Origin: Edaphocola flava
GTDB taxonomy: Bacteria; Bacteroidota; Bacteroidia; Chitinophagales; Chitinophagaceae
Direction: 5' to 3'
DNA: 64,000 nt
NCBI RefSeq assembly: GCF_004118155.1
Contig: NZ_SAIQ01000001.1
Coordinates: 682,001 to 746,000, forward strand
The position numbers were made by a program, and so were the translations under genes. This document shows positions 47,805 through 56,748 of this stretch, one piece after another. The notes beneath the pieces were generated by a model. It searched no databases and had not been told where the DNA came from. It saw nothing but the letters and a program-made list of their open reading frames with translations. Each line of letters begins with the position of its first letter. Position 1 is the stretch's first letter.

Positions 47805-50006
47805 TTATTGCTTGATAATTTTGGTATGTAAGGTCTGACCATTGATATGGATTGCTGTGGTGTATACACCTGCAGGTAATTGCTGCATATCAATTTCAAA
47901 TTCATTTTTACCGGAAGTAATCTTACGATCCTGTTTCAGTACTACCGCACCAGTTACATTGTACAGTTCGATTGTTGCTGCTGCAGTGATCTTGCTGTTC
48001 ATTACTACTGTTACTTTCTGTGTAGTCGGGTTAGGATACAGTGAGGTCAGGCTTGCATGATCGATCACTCTTACAGAAGTTGTAGTATCTTCTTCCTGGA
48101 TCGCATCTGGTCCCAGGAATTCTTTACGGGCAATAACGATTGCAGATTCTTTATTGAATTTAACCAGGGCACCGGTTGCATCGCGCATCTCTGTTGCATT
48201 GGTAGCATCAGGGTGTTGCATTGATACAAACATATAACGGTTATCCGGAGATAAAGTCATACCGGTAGGTTCACAACCTGCTGGTGTTACTGCAAACAGT
48301 TTTACCGCAGGATTGGTTTGTGTGTGACATGGTGGTACCATCCAGATGTGGTTACGGCCACCGTCCTGGATTACATACAGGTTACCTTCGTTATCGAATG
48401 TCAGGTTATCTACACCGCCATCCCATTGCTCTTGTACAATGCCATCAGCAGTTTCGATATTATAGATCGTTGCACTGTTACCTACAAATACTTCTGCCTG
48501 ACTTACGGTGCTGCCGTTATCTGCAAAACGGTATACACGGCTGGTTGCTTTTGAAGTGAAATAGATTTTATGATCCAGCGGGCTGATCTCTACATCCTCA
48601 ACACCATTGAAGTTAGTAGCACCCACAGCAGATGCATAGGTTCTTACGTTGTTACAATCTTCCGGAGTGTAGTTAGGGATACCGATCCAGTCACCGGTTG
48701 TGGTAGAACCGATAGGTCCGTCCAGTTTTAAAACAAACAGATCACCTGAGCTCATATCACCAGCAGTGTGTGCCACATATTTCCATACATAACCGTAAGA
48801 ACTTTCATCAGCACCTTCGTATACGGTTTTCTTATCCGGAGCTACCACACAGTTTTCGTGGCTCATACGACCCATGCCCCAGATCTTATCCGGTGTGCCA
48901 TCGTTATCGTAATCTTTGATCGTGTGTGTAGCCGGGTCGATCTCAACCATCCAGCCGATATCCTGGTAACCATCGTTATTCACATCAGCAGTCGGTAATG
49001 TTTCTTCTGAAGTAATGATGGTGTTCCAAGGTGTTACCGTACCGGAACAGTTACGGCCTGTACCACCGATACCACCAAAGTCTACCGGGGCATTATTGGT
49101 AATAACCCAGGTATCTGTAGTATCGTTGAAGTTAATGTTCAGCATAGATACACCTGCAGTAGGCCATGAACCCAGCTCGTGGTTGATAGACAGGTAACCT
49201 TTTCTGCTGCTGTTATTGATCGGCACATAACCGGTAAAGTCAAACAGACCTTTGGTTATGCCATCAGCGGCATTGGTGTACGCATCGCCTTCCTGTAATA
49301 ACATCTGGAAGGTATGTGTAGCAGGGATTCTCAGAGAATCAGGCTGCGTGCTTGGCATTACAGACACAAAACGAGAGATGTGTAAAGAGTCCAGATCCTG
49401 ATCGCAAACAACCGGTGGTACTGGTTCTACCAGTTCCAGTTGCAGGGCGAAAGAAAGGTCAGAACTACTCAGGTCACACTGGTGTACTTCTACAGCGAAT
49501 GTATTGGTACCCACCTGTAATGCCGAGGCCGGAATTACGTGAATACGGAAATCGTTTTCTGTAGCAGTGTTGCTGCTGGCAAATGTTGTATAAGTAGAAG
49601 TAGCCGGCATATTATCACGGATGATCTCCTGACCATTCAGATATACAACAGCGCCATCATCTCTTCTTAATTTGATTACTACATCCTGGTTGGCTGTTGG
49701 TAAAGCAGCCAGGTTGAATTGTGCTCTGAAATAGGTAGTGGTGTATTTGGTTGCGGTATTCGGGCCAAAGCTTACTATTGTAGCTTCATCACCATCACCA
49801 TAACCCAGCTCTGCATTACCAGAAGTCCAGGCAGCATCAGCAAAATTAGATGCCGTCCATGCTGTACCCTGATCGGTACCATTGTCCAGGTATTTCCAGC
49901 TGCTCTGTGCAGGGAACAATACCGTTGTCATCTGTTGTGCATTAGCCTCCATCATCCCCAATCCTAACAGTGCCGCACAACCTAAAAGTGTAAATTTCCG
50001 TTTCAT
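47805..50006 (-). CDS. PhoX-like (DUF839) secreted protein with T9SS sorting domain
   Basis: From ATG 50006 the 733-residue protein has four parts. There is a signal peptide ending NAQQ, then a beta-sandwich domain of about 165 residues (DDGAVVYLNGQEIIRDNMPATS) like galactose-binding folds. The PhoX/DUF839 catalytic-type region follows (GYLSINHELG, GRMSHENCVV, VYEGADESSYGYVWKYV, GVEDVEISPLDHKIYFTS). The T9SS C-terminal sorting domain comes last (SLYPNPTTQKVTVVMN ... LPAGVYTTAI ... KIIKQ). PhoX proteins are calcium/iron phosphatases; the NHE and EDVEI motifs are present. The sorting domain directs it to the cell surface. It is first in an operon with LRR and peroxidase genes. Confidence 0.9.
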   Translation of the reverse strand: MKRKFTLLGCAALLGLGMMEANAQQMTTVLFPAQSSWKYLDNGTDQGTAWTASNFADAAWTSGNAELGYGDGDEATIVSFGPNTATKYTTTYFRAQFNLAALPTANQDVVIKLRRDDGAVVYLNGQEIIRDNMPATSTYTTFASSNTATENDFRIHVIPASALQVGTNTFAVEVHQCDLSSSDLSFALQLELVEPVPPVVCDQDLDSLHISRFVSVMPSTQPDSLRIPATHTFQMLLQEGDAYTNAADGITKGLFDFTGYVPINNSSRKGYLSINHELGSWPTAGVSMLNINFNDTTDTWVITNNAPVDFGGIGGTGRNCSGTVTPWNTIITSEETLPTADVNNDGYQDIGWMVEIDPATHTIKDYDNDGTPDKIWGMGRMSHENCVVAPDKKTVYEGADESSYGYVWKYVAHTAGDMSSGDLFVLKLDGPIGSTTTGDWIGIPNYTPEDCNNVRTYASAVGATNFNGVEDVEISPLDHKIYFTSKATSRVYRFADNGSTVSQAEVFVGNSATIYNIETADGIVQEQWDGGVDNLTFDNEGNLYVIQDGGRNHIWMVPPCHTQTNPAVKLFAVTPAGCEPTGMTLSPDNRYMFVSMQHPDATNATEMRDATGALVKFNKESAIVIARKEFLGPDAIQEEDTTTSVRVIDHASLTSLYPNPTTQKVTVVMNSKITAAATIELYNVTGAVVLKQDRKITSGKNEFEIDMQQLPAGVYTTAIHINGQTLHTKIIKQ

Positions 50007-50117
50007 AATCAATTGTCAAATTTTGCAGACAAAGATCCAATGACAGTGTTACAGAAAGATTACTGAAAGGTTACCGAAAGATTATGCCAGGGTGAAGATT
50101 ATGTAAACACGGTTGAC

Positions 50118-50160
50118 ATAAAAAAATATCCGACTGTGCCCAGCCGGATATTTTTTATAT
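50118..50160. terminator. Hairpin terminator upstream of the PhoX-like operon, facing polX
   Basis: AAAAAAATATCCG(AC)..(GC)CGGATATTTTTTATA forms a strong hairpin with T-runs on both sides. It lies between the polX stop (50250, minus) and the PhoX-like gene start, so on the minus strand it would end the polX transcript. Confidence 0.75.
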
Positions 50161-50168
50161 AAATGTAA

Positions 50169-50212
50169 CTAAGTGTCCGCTTAAAGGAAACGAAGTCTGG
50201 CATTATGATTTA
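50169..50212. repeat. 124-bp dispersed repeat, half copy
   Basis: CTAAGTGTCCGC plus TTAAAGGAAACGAAG and CATTATGATTTA match the first 44 bp of the repeat at 23769-23892 with a few changes. The hairpin half and the right inverted end are missing. Confidence 0.7.
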
Positions 50213-50249
50213 TAAGGCCGGTTTGAGTGATCTGTACGGTACGCATCGC

Positions 50250-51917
50250 TTATTGTTTGTACGTTGCAATAAACTGCTCCATTTGTGCAAGAGAAAAAGA
50301 GCTGAGGTTCTGCGCAGGAGTCAGTCCTCCTTTCTGTGCAGTCAGCACGCCATACTTCACCAGGTCCATGCCGTCAATGCTGTGTGCATCAGGGTTGATG
50401 GATAATAATACTCCTTTTGACAATGCATATTCGATCCAGGTCCAGTCCAGATCCAGGCGACGCGGATGTGCATTGATCTCCAGCACGACCTTATGTTCCG
50501 CACAGGCATCGATGAGGGTTTTATGATCGACAGGATATCCGTTGCGCGACAGCAACAGGCGACCAGTCGGGTGACCCAGAATGCGTGTGGCAGGGTTTTG
50601 AATAGCCGTCAGCAGACGATGCATGGCTTTCTCTTCTGTCATCTTCAAATTGCTGTGTACCGATCCGATGACCAGGTCAAAGGTGCTCAGCACCTCATCA
50701 GTATAATCCAGTTGTCCGTCATTCAGGATGTCGGCTTCTATGCTTTTGAAAATTTTAAATGGTGCCAGCTGTGCGTTCAGTTTATCGATCTCTTCATGCT
50801 GTAAGCGGATGCGTTCAGGTGTCAGCCCGTTCGCATAAAATGCAGCCTGAGAGTGATCACTGATCACCAGGTATTCAAAACCTTTTGCTTTTGCAGCCTC
50901 TGCCATCTGCTTCAGCGAATGTTGTCCGTCGCTATAGGTAGAGTGACTGTGGATGATGCCTTTAATATCGGAAGGCATGATCAACTCCGGCAGGTTATTT
51001 GCTGCAGCCTGTGTTAGTACGGCTGCGTTATTTCTCATGGCTGGATGTACATAAGCTAGTTTATTGGCCGTAAAAATATCCTGCTCGCTACTGATGTTTT
51101 CCGGCAGCTGGTATTGTGTGGCAAAAGCCTCCAGGAATTCCGGCTCCCCACTTCCGGCAAACAATTGTTTATAAAATACAGTTGCATCCGTTACCAGTGC
51201 AAAAGTAATATGTGGCAATCCGGCAAGTACGATTACGAGGCTTTCTGTATCCTTTACTTCCGCAAGCTCGTACTCCATTCCTATAAATGCCGTCAGGATC
51301 TGTTCGCGGTTGAGCGTGGTCACCATATCCAGTTGCGACAGTGTCGGCATCTGGCGGCGAAATGCACCTGCCGGACTGATCAGTGCATCGGGATATGACT
51401 GCTGCAAACGGTCTGTGATCTGAGCCAGTACAGCATCCGCTGCGGCATACAGGCAGAAACCAGAATTGGAACGCATAAATGCAATGCTGTCCAGTATGGC
51501 CTGCTGCGTTTTGGCGCCAAATCCTTTAATAGTCGTAAGCCTGTTTTCCTGGCAGGCATACTCCAGCTCGCCAATGCTTTCCAGGCCCAGTTCTTTCCAT
51601 AAAAGGCTGATCTTTTTAGGTCCGATTCCTTTTATAGATAACATATCTATTACTCCGGGAGGAGTCTTCTGTACATAATCTTCCAGGATGCCCAGCTTGC
51701 CTGTAGTATCCAGTTCATGAATTTTTGCCGCCAGTGATGCGCCTATAGCGGGTAAGGCCTTAAGGGCATCGGTAGACAAACCGGAAAGCTGCTCCGGTAA
51801 TTTCTCTACGCGAAATGCCGCTGAGGCATATGATTTTGCTTTGAAGCTATCTTCGTTATGGATATCCATGAGCTTGGCCAGCAGCTCAAAATGGTCGGCA
51901 ATTTCATGATTTGTCAT
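50250..51917 (-). CDS. polX: PolX-family protein (HhH, degenerate polymerase, PHP)
   Basis: From ATG 51917 the 555-residue protein has the bacterial PolX layout: an N-terminal helix-hairpin-helix region (IAKMMDI-like start, IKGIGPKKISLLW), a Pol beta-like palm and a C-terminal PHP domain. The PHP metal ligands look intact (IIHSHSTYSDG, VISDH, SIEADIL, GSVHSN, GHPTGR, EINAHPRRLD, NPDAHS), giving a 3'-5' exonuclease or AP-endonuclease. The palm is not: the GSxRRG...DxD site reads GAFRRQMPTLSQLDM, lacking the first Asp and the GS Ser. It is probably nuclease only, acting in base-excision or gap repair. Confidence 0.9.
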   Translation of the reverse strand: MTNHEIADHFELLAKLMDIHNEDSFKAKSYASAAFRVEKLPEQLSGLSTDALKALPAIGASLAAKIHELDTTGKLGILEDYVQKTPPGVIDMLSIKGIGPKKISLLWKELGLESIGELEYACQENRLTTIKGFGAKTQQAILDSIAFMRSNSGFCLYAAADAVLAQITDRLQQSYPDALISPAGAFRRQMPTLSQLDMVTTLNREQILTAFIGMEYELAEVKDTESLVIVLAGLPHITFALVTDATVFYKQLFAGSGEPEFLEAFATQYQLPENISSEQDIFTANKLAYVHPAMRNNAAVLTQAAANNLPELIMPSDIKGIIHSHSTYSDGQHSLKQMAEAAKAKGFEYLVISDHSQAAFYANGLTPERIRLQHEEIDKLNAQLAPFKIFKSIEADILNDGQLDYTDEVLSTFDLVIGSVHSNLKMTEEKAMHRLLTAIQNPATRILGHPTGRLLLSRNGYPVDHKTLIDACAEHKVVLEINAHPRRLDLDWTWIEYALSKGVLLSINPDAHSIDGMDLVKYGVLTAQKGGLTPAQNLSSFSLAQMEQFIATYKQ

Positions 51918-52052
51918 AGCACAAATATATTGTGAAAATGCCAATCAGACATAAGCATTAATATCTGCCTGACTCCGGGAATACCTGTTAAGCTTTGACT
52001 TGTTTAGGAAAACATTAGCTTAACCAATCATTTACAAATTATCATTATACGT

Positions 52053-52060
52053 TATATTTG
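52053..52060 (+). promoter_or_regulatory. -7 element (TATATTTG) for the sugar dehydrogenase gene
   Basis: TATATTTG lies 35 bp before the ATG at 52096, a normal distance for TAnnTTTG promoters. No -33 TTTG is evident. Confidence 0.5.
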
Positions 52061-52095
52061 AAACAACTTACCCATTTACCTCTAAAAAATATGCT

Positions 52096-53334
52096 ATGAA
52101 CTTAAGATCTATTGTACTCCTTTCTGCCATTGCAATAGGGAGTACACAATGCAAAAAAGGAAATGGAGGCGGTACTGAGCAACCGGGTAATGACACGGTA
52201 AGCCGTTTTGCGCCTGTTGAAACCGCTCCTCCAAATACCAATTACCCTTCAGCATTTGAGGGTCAGACCCGCATTTACGGGATCAAAACCTTTACCCCGC
52301 TTAAGGTTGAGGTACTCACATCCTCACTCAGCAATCCCTGGGGCATAGAAGTATTGCCGGACGGGCGTTTCCTCATTACGCAGAAAGCGGGCACACTAGC
52401 CATTGTCAGTGCTACGGGTACTATTGAAAACACCATACCGGTGAGCCCTGCCGTAGCTAATGCCGGACAGGGCGGTCTGCTGGATGTGGCGCTGGATCCG
52501 AACTTCAGCCAGAACCGGATGATATACTGGTCATTTTCCCAACCGGTAAGTGGCGGCAACCTCACGGCCATTGCCAAAGGTAAACTGGCTACGGACTGGA
52601 ACAGTATCGAGAATGCATCTGTCATCTTCCAGGCTACTCCTTCTTATAACGGTAGCTTACACTTTGGAGGCCGTATGCTTTTCGACAACCAGGGCAATCT
52701 GTTGCTGGGTACCGGTGAGCGTTCTGATCTGGTAACCCGCCCGCAGGCTCAGGAGCTGAATAGTCACCTGGGTAAGATCCTCCGGATCAAAACAGATGGT
52801 ACTCCGGCTACGGGTAATCCTTTCCTGAATACCAATGGTGCTATGAAAGCAATTTATTCCTACGGTCACCGCAATGTGCAGGGACTGGCTATAGACAGGG
52901 TTAATAATGTTTTGTGGGCCGCAGAATTTGGCCCTTTGGGTGGCGATGAAGTGAATATTGTGGAGGCAGGCAAAAACTACGGATGGCCGGTGATCACTTA
53001 TGGAAAAGAGTACAGCGGTGCTACGATAGGCAGCGGCATCACACAGCAGAATGGAATGGAACAACCTCGCTATTACTGGGACCCTGTGGTATCACCCAGT
53101 GGTATGATCTTCTATACATCCAGCCAGATCCCGGAATGGCAGAATAACCTGCTGATTGGTGCTTTAAGCGGTACACACATTGTGCGCCTGAGAATCCTGA
53201 ATAATAAGATTGCGGGTGAAGAACGCCTGCTGCAAAGTGAAGGTCAGCGTTTCCGAGATCTGGCCCAGGATAATATGGGTAATGTATATGCGATAACTGA
53301 TCAGGGCAGGCTGTATAAGATCTCTAAATTATAA
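52096..53334 (+). CDS. PQQ-dependent sugar (glucose/sorbosone) dehydrogenase-like protein
   Basis: The 412-residue exported protein starts with a lipoprotein-type signal (IVLLSAIAIGSTQCKK). The six-bladed propeller family motifs follow: LSNPWGIEVLPDGRFLITQKAG, GQGGLLDVALDPNFSQNRMIYWSF, GSLHFGGRMLFDNQGNLLLGTGER, SYGHRNVQGLAIDR, WAAEFGPLGGDEVNIVEAGKNYGWP. These match soluble aldose dehydrogenases, which oxidise sugars using PQQ and calcium. The conserved His and Arg near the cofactor are present. No PQQ biosynthesis genes are in the window. A 124-bp repeat directly follows the stop. Confidence 0.92.
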   Translation: MNLRSIVLLSAIAIGSTQCKKGNGGGTEQPGNDTVSRFAPVETAPPNTNYPSAFEGQTRIYGIKTFTPLKVEVLTSSLSNPWGIEVLPDGRFLITQKAGTLAIVSATGTIENTIPVSPAVANAGQGGLLDVALDPNFSQNRMIYWSFSQPVSGGNLTAIAKGKLATDWNSIENASVIFQATPSYNGSLHFGGRMLFDNQGNLLLGTGERSDLVTRPQAQELNSHLGKILRIKTDGTPATGNPFLNTNGAMKAIYSYGHRNVQGLAIDRVNNVLWAAEFGPLGGDEVNIVEAGKNYGWPVITYGKEYSGATIGSGITQQNGMEQPRYYWDPVVSPSGMIFYTSSQIPEWQNNLLIGALSGTHIVRLRILNNKIAGEERLLQSEGQRFRDLAQDNMGNVYAITDQGRLYKISKL

Positions 53335-53335
53335 A

Positions 53336-53460
53336 CTGAGTATCCTCTTAAAGGAACCAAAGACCTAAAATATTTCTTAGGTTTCCATTTATGGTTATTT
53401 GGTACCTTTTGTTCCCAGACAAAAGGACGAATAAAAGAGTTGACTACATGCGGATAGTCA
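53336..53460. repeat. 124-bp dispersed hairpin repeat, copy 2
   Basis: Ends CTGAGTATCCTC and GCGGATAGTCAG are imperfect inverted repeats. The internal TTTGGTACC and hairpin CCTTTTGT-TCCCAG-ACAAAAGG are conserved relative to 23769-23892, while the middle (CTAAAATATTTC region) differs. It begins immediately after a stop codon, like copy 1. Confidence 0.8.
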
Positions 53461-53492
53461 GTAGATAACAAAGACATAAAAACAACTGAATA

Positions 53493-53530
53493 GAACAGGC
53501 CGGTGATGACACCGGCCTGTATAATTTTAT
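53493..53530. terminator. Hairpin terminator between the sugar dehydrogenase and exonuclease genes
   Basis: ACAGGCCGGTG-ATG-ACACCGGCCTGT is followed by ATAATTTTAT. It lies between convergent genes. Confidence 0.8.
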
Positions 53531-54104
53531 AAACGAATCTTTAAATCCATTTCCTGCTTCATGGTCAGCAGGGCTTCTGCATTGCCCCGGGCATCATCTA
53601 CCGGATTATGGGTATGCCTGGTGCGCCGAAGGTGTTTAAAATTCTGAAACATATCTTTCTGCATCCCTTTATAAAGGCTGCCCAGGTTTTGAGAACTGAA
53701 GCCAAAGGGATTTTTACCGGTAAAATGGTTGAAATACCAGCAGATAAACATCCAGTCAAAACCGTTATTATCACTGATGAAAATCGGTTGAAATACCAGC
53801 AGATAAACATCCAGTCAAAACCGTTATTATCACTGATGAAAATCGGTTGCCCCTTTACATTTTTGCTGAGCCACTGTGCAAATGCATGCATCACCTCCGC
53901 CGGATCGGCAAAGGTTTCCGTCTCGGCTCTGCTGAACCCGGACACTGCCAGCGCTTCTGGAATAAATTGTTCTGATATGGGTTTTAGCTGTCCGTAAAAG
54001 GTCTTGTCTAAAGGCTCTTCTACCAATACGGCACCAAAACAGATCATGGAGTAATCTCCGGGAATAGGGCCATCACTTTCTATATCGACCATTACATAGG
54101 GCAT
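53527..54104 (-). pseudogene. 3'-5' exonuclease-like (DEDD) gene broken by a 59-bp tandem duplication
   Basis: The 5' part encodes MPYVMVDIESDGPIPG, a DEDD-family exonuclease motif I (DIESDG), and SDNNGFDWMFICWYF. The 3' part, in another frame, continues from the same WMFICWYFNHFTG through HTHNPVDDARGNAEALL (motif III, H-x-x-x-D). Between them 53727-53785 is repeated exactly at 53786-53844; 59 bp is not a multiple of three, so the frame is lost. Removing one unit restores a continuous protein of about 173 residues. The gene is divergent from gltX. It may be a real inactivation, a reversible slip, or an assembly artefact. Confidence 0.85.
53727..53844. repeat. 59-bp perfect tandem duplication
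   Basis: Two identical 59-bp units (53727-53785 and 53786-53844), starting GGTTGAAATACC and ending GATGAAAATC, are followed by GGTTG. The 5-bp GGTTG present at both outer edges suggests replication slippage between short repeats. Confidence 0.95.
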
Positions 54105-54213
54105 AATCTCATCATTTTGCGGATCACCAAATATACGATCAAACACATTTTGATTATTCCATATTTAAAATTTGTCTTCTCTAAACTCAAACAATTTGTA
54201 ATAACTTCGCGGC

Positions 54214-55737
54214 ATGGAAAATCATGTTAGGGTTCGTTTCGCCCCAAGTCCGACCGGTGGCTTGCATTTAGGTGGCGTACGCACTGTTTTATTCAACTAT
54301 CTTTTTGCTAAAAAACATAAAGGCACTTTTGTACTGCGTGTCGAAGATACCGACCAGACCCGTTTTGTTGAGGGTGCGGAACAATACATCTTTGATTGCC
54401 TGAACTGGGCTGGCTTGAATCCTGATGAGAGCCCGCTGAATCCGGGTGCTTATGCGCCTTACCGCCAGAGTGAGCGCAAACCGATGTACCGTCAGTATGC
54501 CGAGCAACTGATCGCACAGGGTAATGCATATTACGCATTTGATACTCCGGAAGAATTGGAGCAGATGCGCGAACAATATAAAACTACTGAGAATCCTTCT
54601 CCTCAATACGACCACCGTACCCGCGGACAGATGCGCAACTCGCTGAACCTGTCTCCTGCGGAAGTACAGGAACTGATTGATGCTGGAACACCATATGTAA
54701 TCCGCATTAAAATGCCGGAAAACGAAACGGTACAATTTACCGATCTGATCCGTGGCAGCATCAGCAATGAAACGCAACTGGTAGATGATAAGGTATTGCT
54801 GAAAAGCGATGGTATGCCTACTTATCACCTGGCTGTGGTAGTGGATGATTACCTGATGAAAATTACACATGCCTTCCGCGGAGAAGAATGGCTGCCAAGT
54901 GCTCCTATTCATATCCTGCTGTGGAAATACCTGGGCTGGGAAAATGAAATGCCGCAATGGGCGCACTTACCGCTGATCCTGAAACCGGATGGCAATGGTA
55001 AACTGAGCAAGCGTGATGGTGAGCGTCTGGGCTTCCCGGTATTTGCCATGGAATGGAAAGATCCCAAGACGGGCGATGTGGTTGAGGGCTTTAAAGAAAA
55101 AGGTTTCTTACCGGAAGCGTTTATCAACATCCTGGCGATGCTGGGCTGGAATGCAGGTATGGAGCAGGAAATCTTCAGCCTGGAAGAATTATGCGATTTA
55201 TTCTCTCTGGAAAGGGTACATAAAGGTGGTGCTAAATTTGACTATGAAAAAGCCAAATGGTACAACCAGCAACATATTCAGCGTGCAGACAATGCTCGTC
55301 TGGCACAACTGAGCAAGCCTTATTTTGAGGCAAAAGGCATTACTGTTGCAGACGATCAGAAACTGGAGCAAGCGGTGGCTATGGTAAAAGAACGTTGTCA
55401 TCTGCTGAGCGATTTTGCAGAGCAGGCTTCTTTCTTATTCGCGGCACCGGTTACGCATGATCTGGATGCGGTGAAACCTAAATGGACTGCTGAAAAATCT
55501 GCTTTCTTCACCAAATGGATGGATGGCCTGGCACAACTGGATGAGCCAGCTGCTATGGAAGCTGCCTTCGGCGCGCTGGCTGCTGAGGCAGGGCTGAAAA
55601 AAGGTGAACTGATGATGCCACTACGCATTATGCTGGTGGGTGGTAAATTCGGACCGGGTGTATTTGATATCATACATTTCATTGGACTGGAAGAGACCAA
55701 AGCCCGTGTACAGCATGTGCTGGCAGCACTTGCATAA
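54214..55737 (+). CDS. gltX: Glutamyl-tRNA synthetase
   Basis: The 507-residue class I synthetase has the HIGH-type motif in APSPTGGLHLGGVRT, RVEDTDQTR, the GEEWLPSAPIH region and the KMSKS-type loop GKLSKRDGERLGFPVF. A C-terminal helical anticodon-binding region of about 150 residues follows. It charges tRNA-Glu with glutamate for protein and tetrapyrrole synthesis. The length is normal and the ATG at 54214 gives the usual VRVRFAPSPTG start. It is followed by a strong terminator (55751-55800). Confidence 0.97.
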   Translation: MENHVRVRFAPSPTGGLHLGGVRTVLFNYLFAKKHKGTFVLRVEDTDQTRFVEGAEQYIFDCLNWAGLNPDESPLNPGAYAPYRQSERKPMYRQYAEQLIAQGNAYYAFDTPEELEQMREQYKTTENPSPQYDHRTRGQMRNSLNLSPAEVQELIDAGTPYVIRIKMPENETVQFTDLIRGSISNETQLVDDKVLLKSDGMPTYHLAVVVDDYLMKITHAFRGEEWLPSAPIHILLWKYLGWENEMPQWAHLPLILKPDGNGKLSKRDGERLGFPVFAMEWKDPKTGDVVEGFKEKGFLPEAFINILAMLGWNAGMEQEIFSLEELCDLFSLERVHKGGAKFDYEKAKWYNQQHIQRADNARLAQLSKPYFEAKGITVADDQKLEQAVAMVKERCHLLSDFAEQASFLFAAPVTHDLDAVKPKWTAEKSAFFTKWMDGLAQLDEPAAMEAAFGALAAEAGLKKGELMMPLRIMLVGGKFGPGVFDIIHFIGLEETKARVQHVLAALA

Positions 55738-55750
55738 AGCAATCAAGATA

Positions 55751-55800
55751 TATAAAAAATGATCTCCGGGAATAGTATTCCCGGAGATCATTTTTTATAT
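55751..55800. terminator. Bidirectional terminator between gltX and the barrel gene
   Basis: AAAAAATGATCTCCGGGAAT-AGT-ATTCCCGGAGATCATTTTTT is a long perfect palindrome between convergent genes. Confidence 0.93.
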
Positions 55801-55813
55801 ACCCCATACAATG

Positions 55814-56659
55814 TTAGAAGCGGTATTGCAAACCAATGTTTACATTCAGTACCTGTATGGCTGTTGTAGCTTTTTCGACAAAATAATCAGATGCAAAATC
55901 TGAAGAATTATTATATGTCTTGTTGGAAAATGTGATTCCGTTATTGATCAGATCCTGCCACTTCATCTCTCTTTCTACAGCCCCCACTTTGCCATTTCTG
56001 CCCAATGCCTGGTAATAATCTGCTCTCAGATTAATACCCAGCTTGGGTGTAAAGCGATAAGTGATTCCTGCACCGATGCCCGGCATCAGTGCAAAACGGG
56101 TAGACCCTTCGTAATTATAAGCAGTAGCAGATACGATTACACCCTCGTATTTATTTGCATTAAAAGGATTCTTGGCCCATACTGCCTGGTAATAATCCGG
56201 GTTGCTAACATTCACAAAACCTAACCTCAGTCGTACATCCGCACTCCAGTGTTCATTTTCCAGCACTTTATATACTGGTCCGATGAATAAGCCGAACTGA
56301 CGAAATGCAGGATTCGGTTTCTGATACAATTCAGTATATCCGTTTTTAATATTAAAAGAATAAGCTCCGTTATCTACGATGGTATCTTTACTATGCTGCT
56401 GGTAACCCAGGCCTAAACTCAATCCCAGGCGATTATTGGCCATGAAATAATAATTACCGTCCAGCCCGATATTGAAACCTGTATTCGCTTTTCCGGTCGT
56501 ACCGGCATAATCTCCCATTGGCAAACTCGCACCAGCACCAAGGTTCAATTCAAAAGCACCCGGAGCACGTTTAAGACTCACTGCCTCTTCCGCTTGCTGT
56601 GCCGAAGCCATAGTTCCGTTTAATAATGCGGTCAGTGCTACCAACAATAATCTGCTCAT
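55814..56659 (-). CDS. Outer-membrane beta-barrel protein (paralogue of the OmpA-fusion barrel)
   Basis: From ATG 56659 the 281-residue product has a signal peptide (LLLVALTALLNGTMASAQQ) and a barrel beginning FELNLGAGASLPMGDYAG. Its layout follows that of the N-terminal barrel of the neighbouring OmpA-fusion protein strand for strand: xGxSxPxGxYxGxxGKAxxGxN, YQQH, IGPVYR, NPFxAxxYE, LQADY, VNIGLQYRF. The function is unknown; it is likely a structural or porin-like protein. The adjacent OmpA-type gene lies upstream on the same strand, separated by a terminator (56701-56735). Confidence 0.85.
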   Translation of the reverse strand: MSRLLLVALTALLNGTMASAQQAEEAVSLKRAPGAFELNLGAGASLPMGDYAGTTGKANTGFNIGLDGNYYFMANNRLGLSLGLGYQQHSKDTIVDNGAYSFNIKNGYTELYQKPNPAFRQFGLFIGPVYKVLENEHWSADVRLRLGFVNVSNPDYYQAVWAKNPFNANKYEGVIVSATAYNYEGSTRFALMPGIGAGITYRFTPKLGINLRADYYQALGRNGKVGAVEREMKWQDLINNGITFSNKTYNNSSDFASDYFVEKATTAIQVLNVNIGLQYRF

Positions 56660-56700
56660 ATGTTTATTTTTGTGGGCCAAAGTTACTGCTTTCCTAAAAC

Positions 56701-56735
56701 AAAAGCGGTCCGCTGATTAAACGGACCGCTTTGCT
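56701..56735 (-). terminator. Terminator after the OmpA-fusion gene
   Basis: AAAGCGGTCCG-CTGATTAAA-CGGACCGCTTT lies just beyond the stop at 56749, on the minus strand. Confidence 0.8.
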
Positions 56736-56748
56736 ATGATCGTATATT

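Noticed and set aside
54289-54966. Long minus-strand frame opposite gltX
   Set aside because: It has no motif and lies wholly on the antisense strand of a certain gltX; the same applies to the long antisense frames over ligD (7187-7798), ku (4495-5031) and ppk1 (60192-60701).
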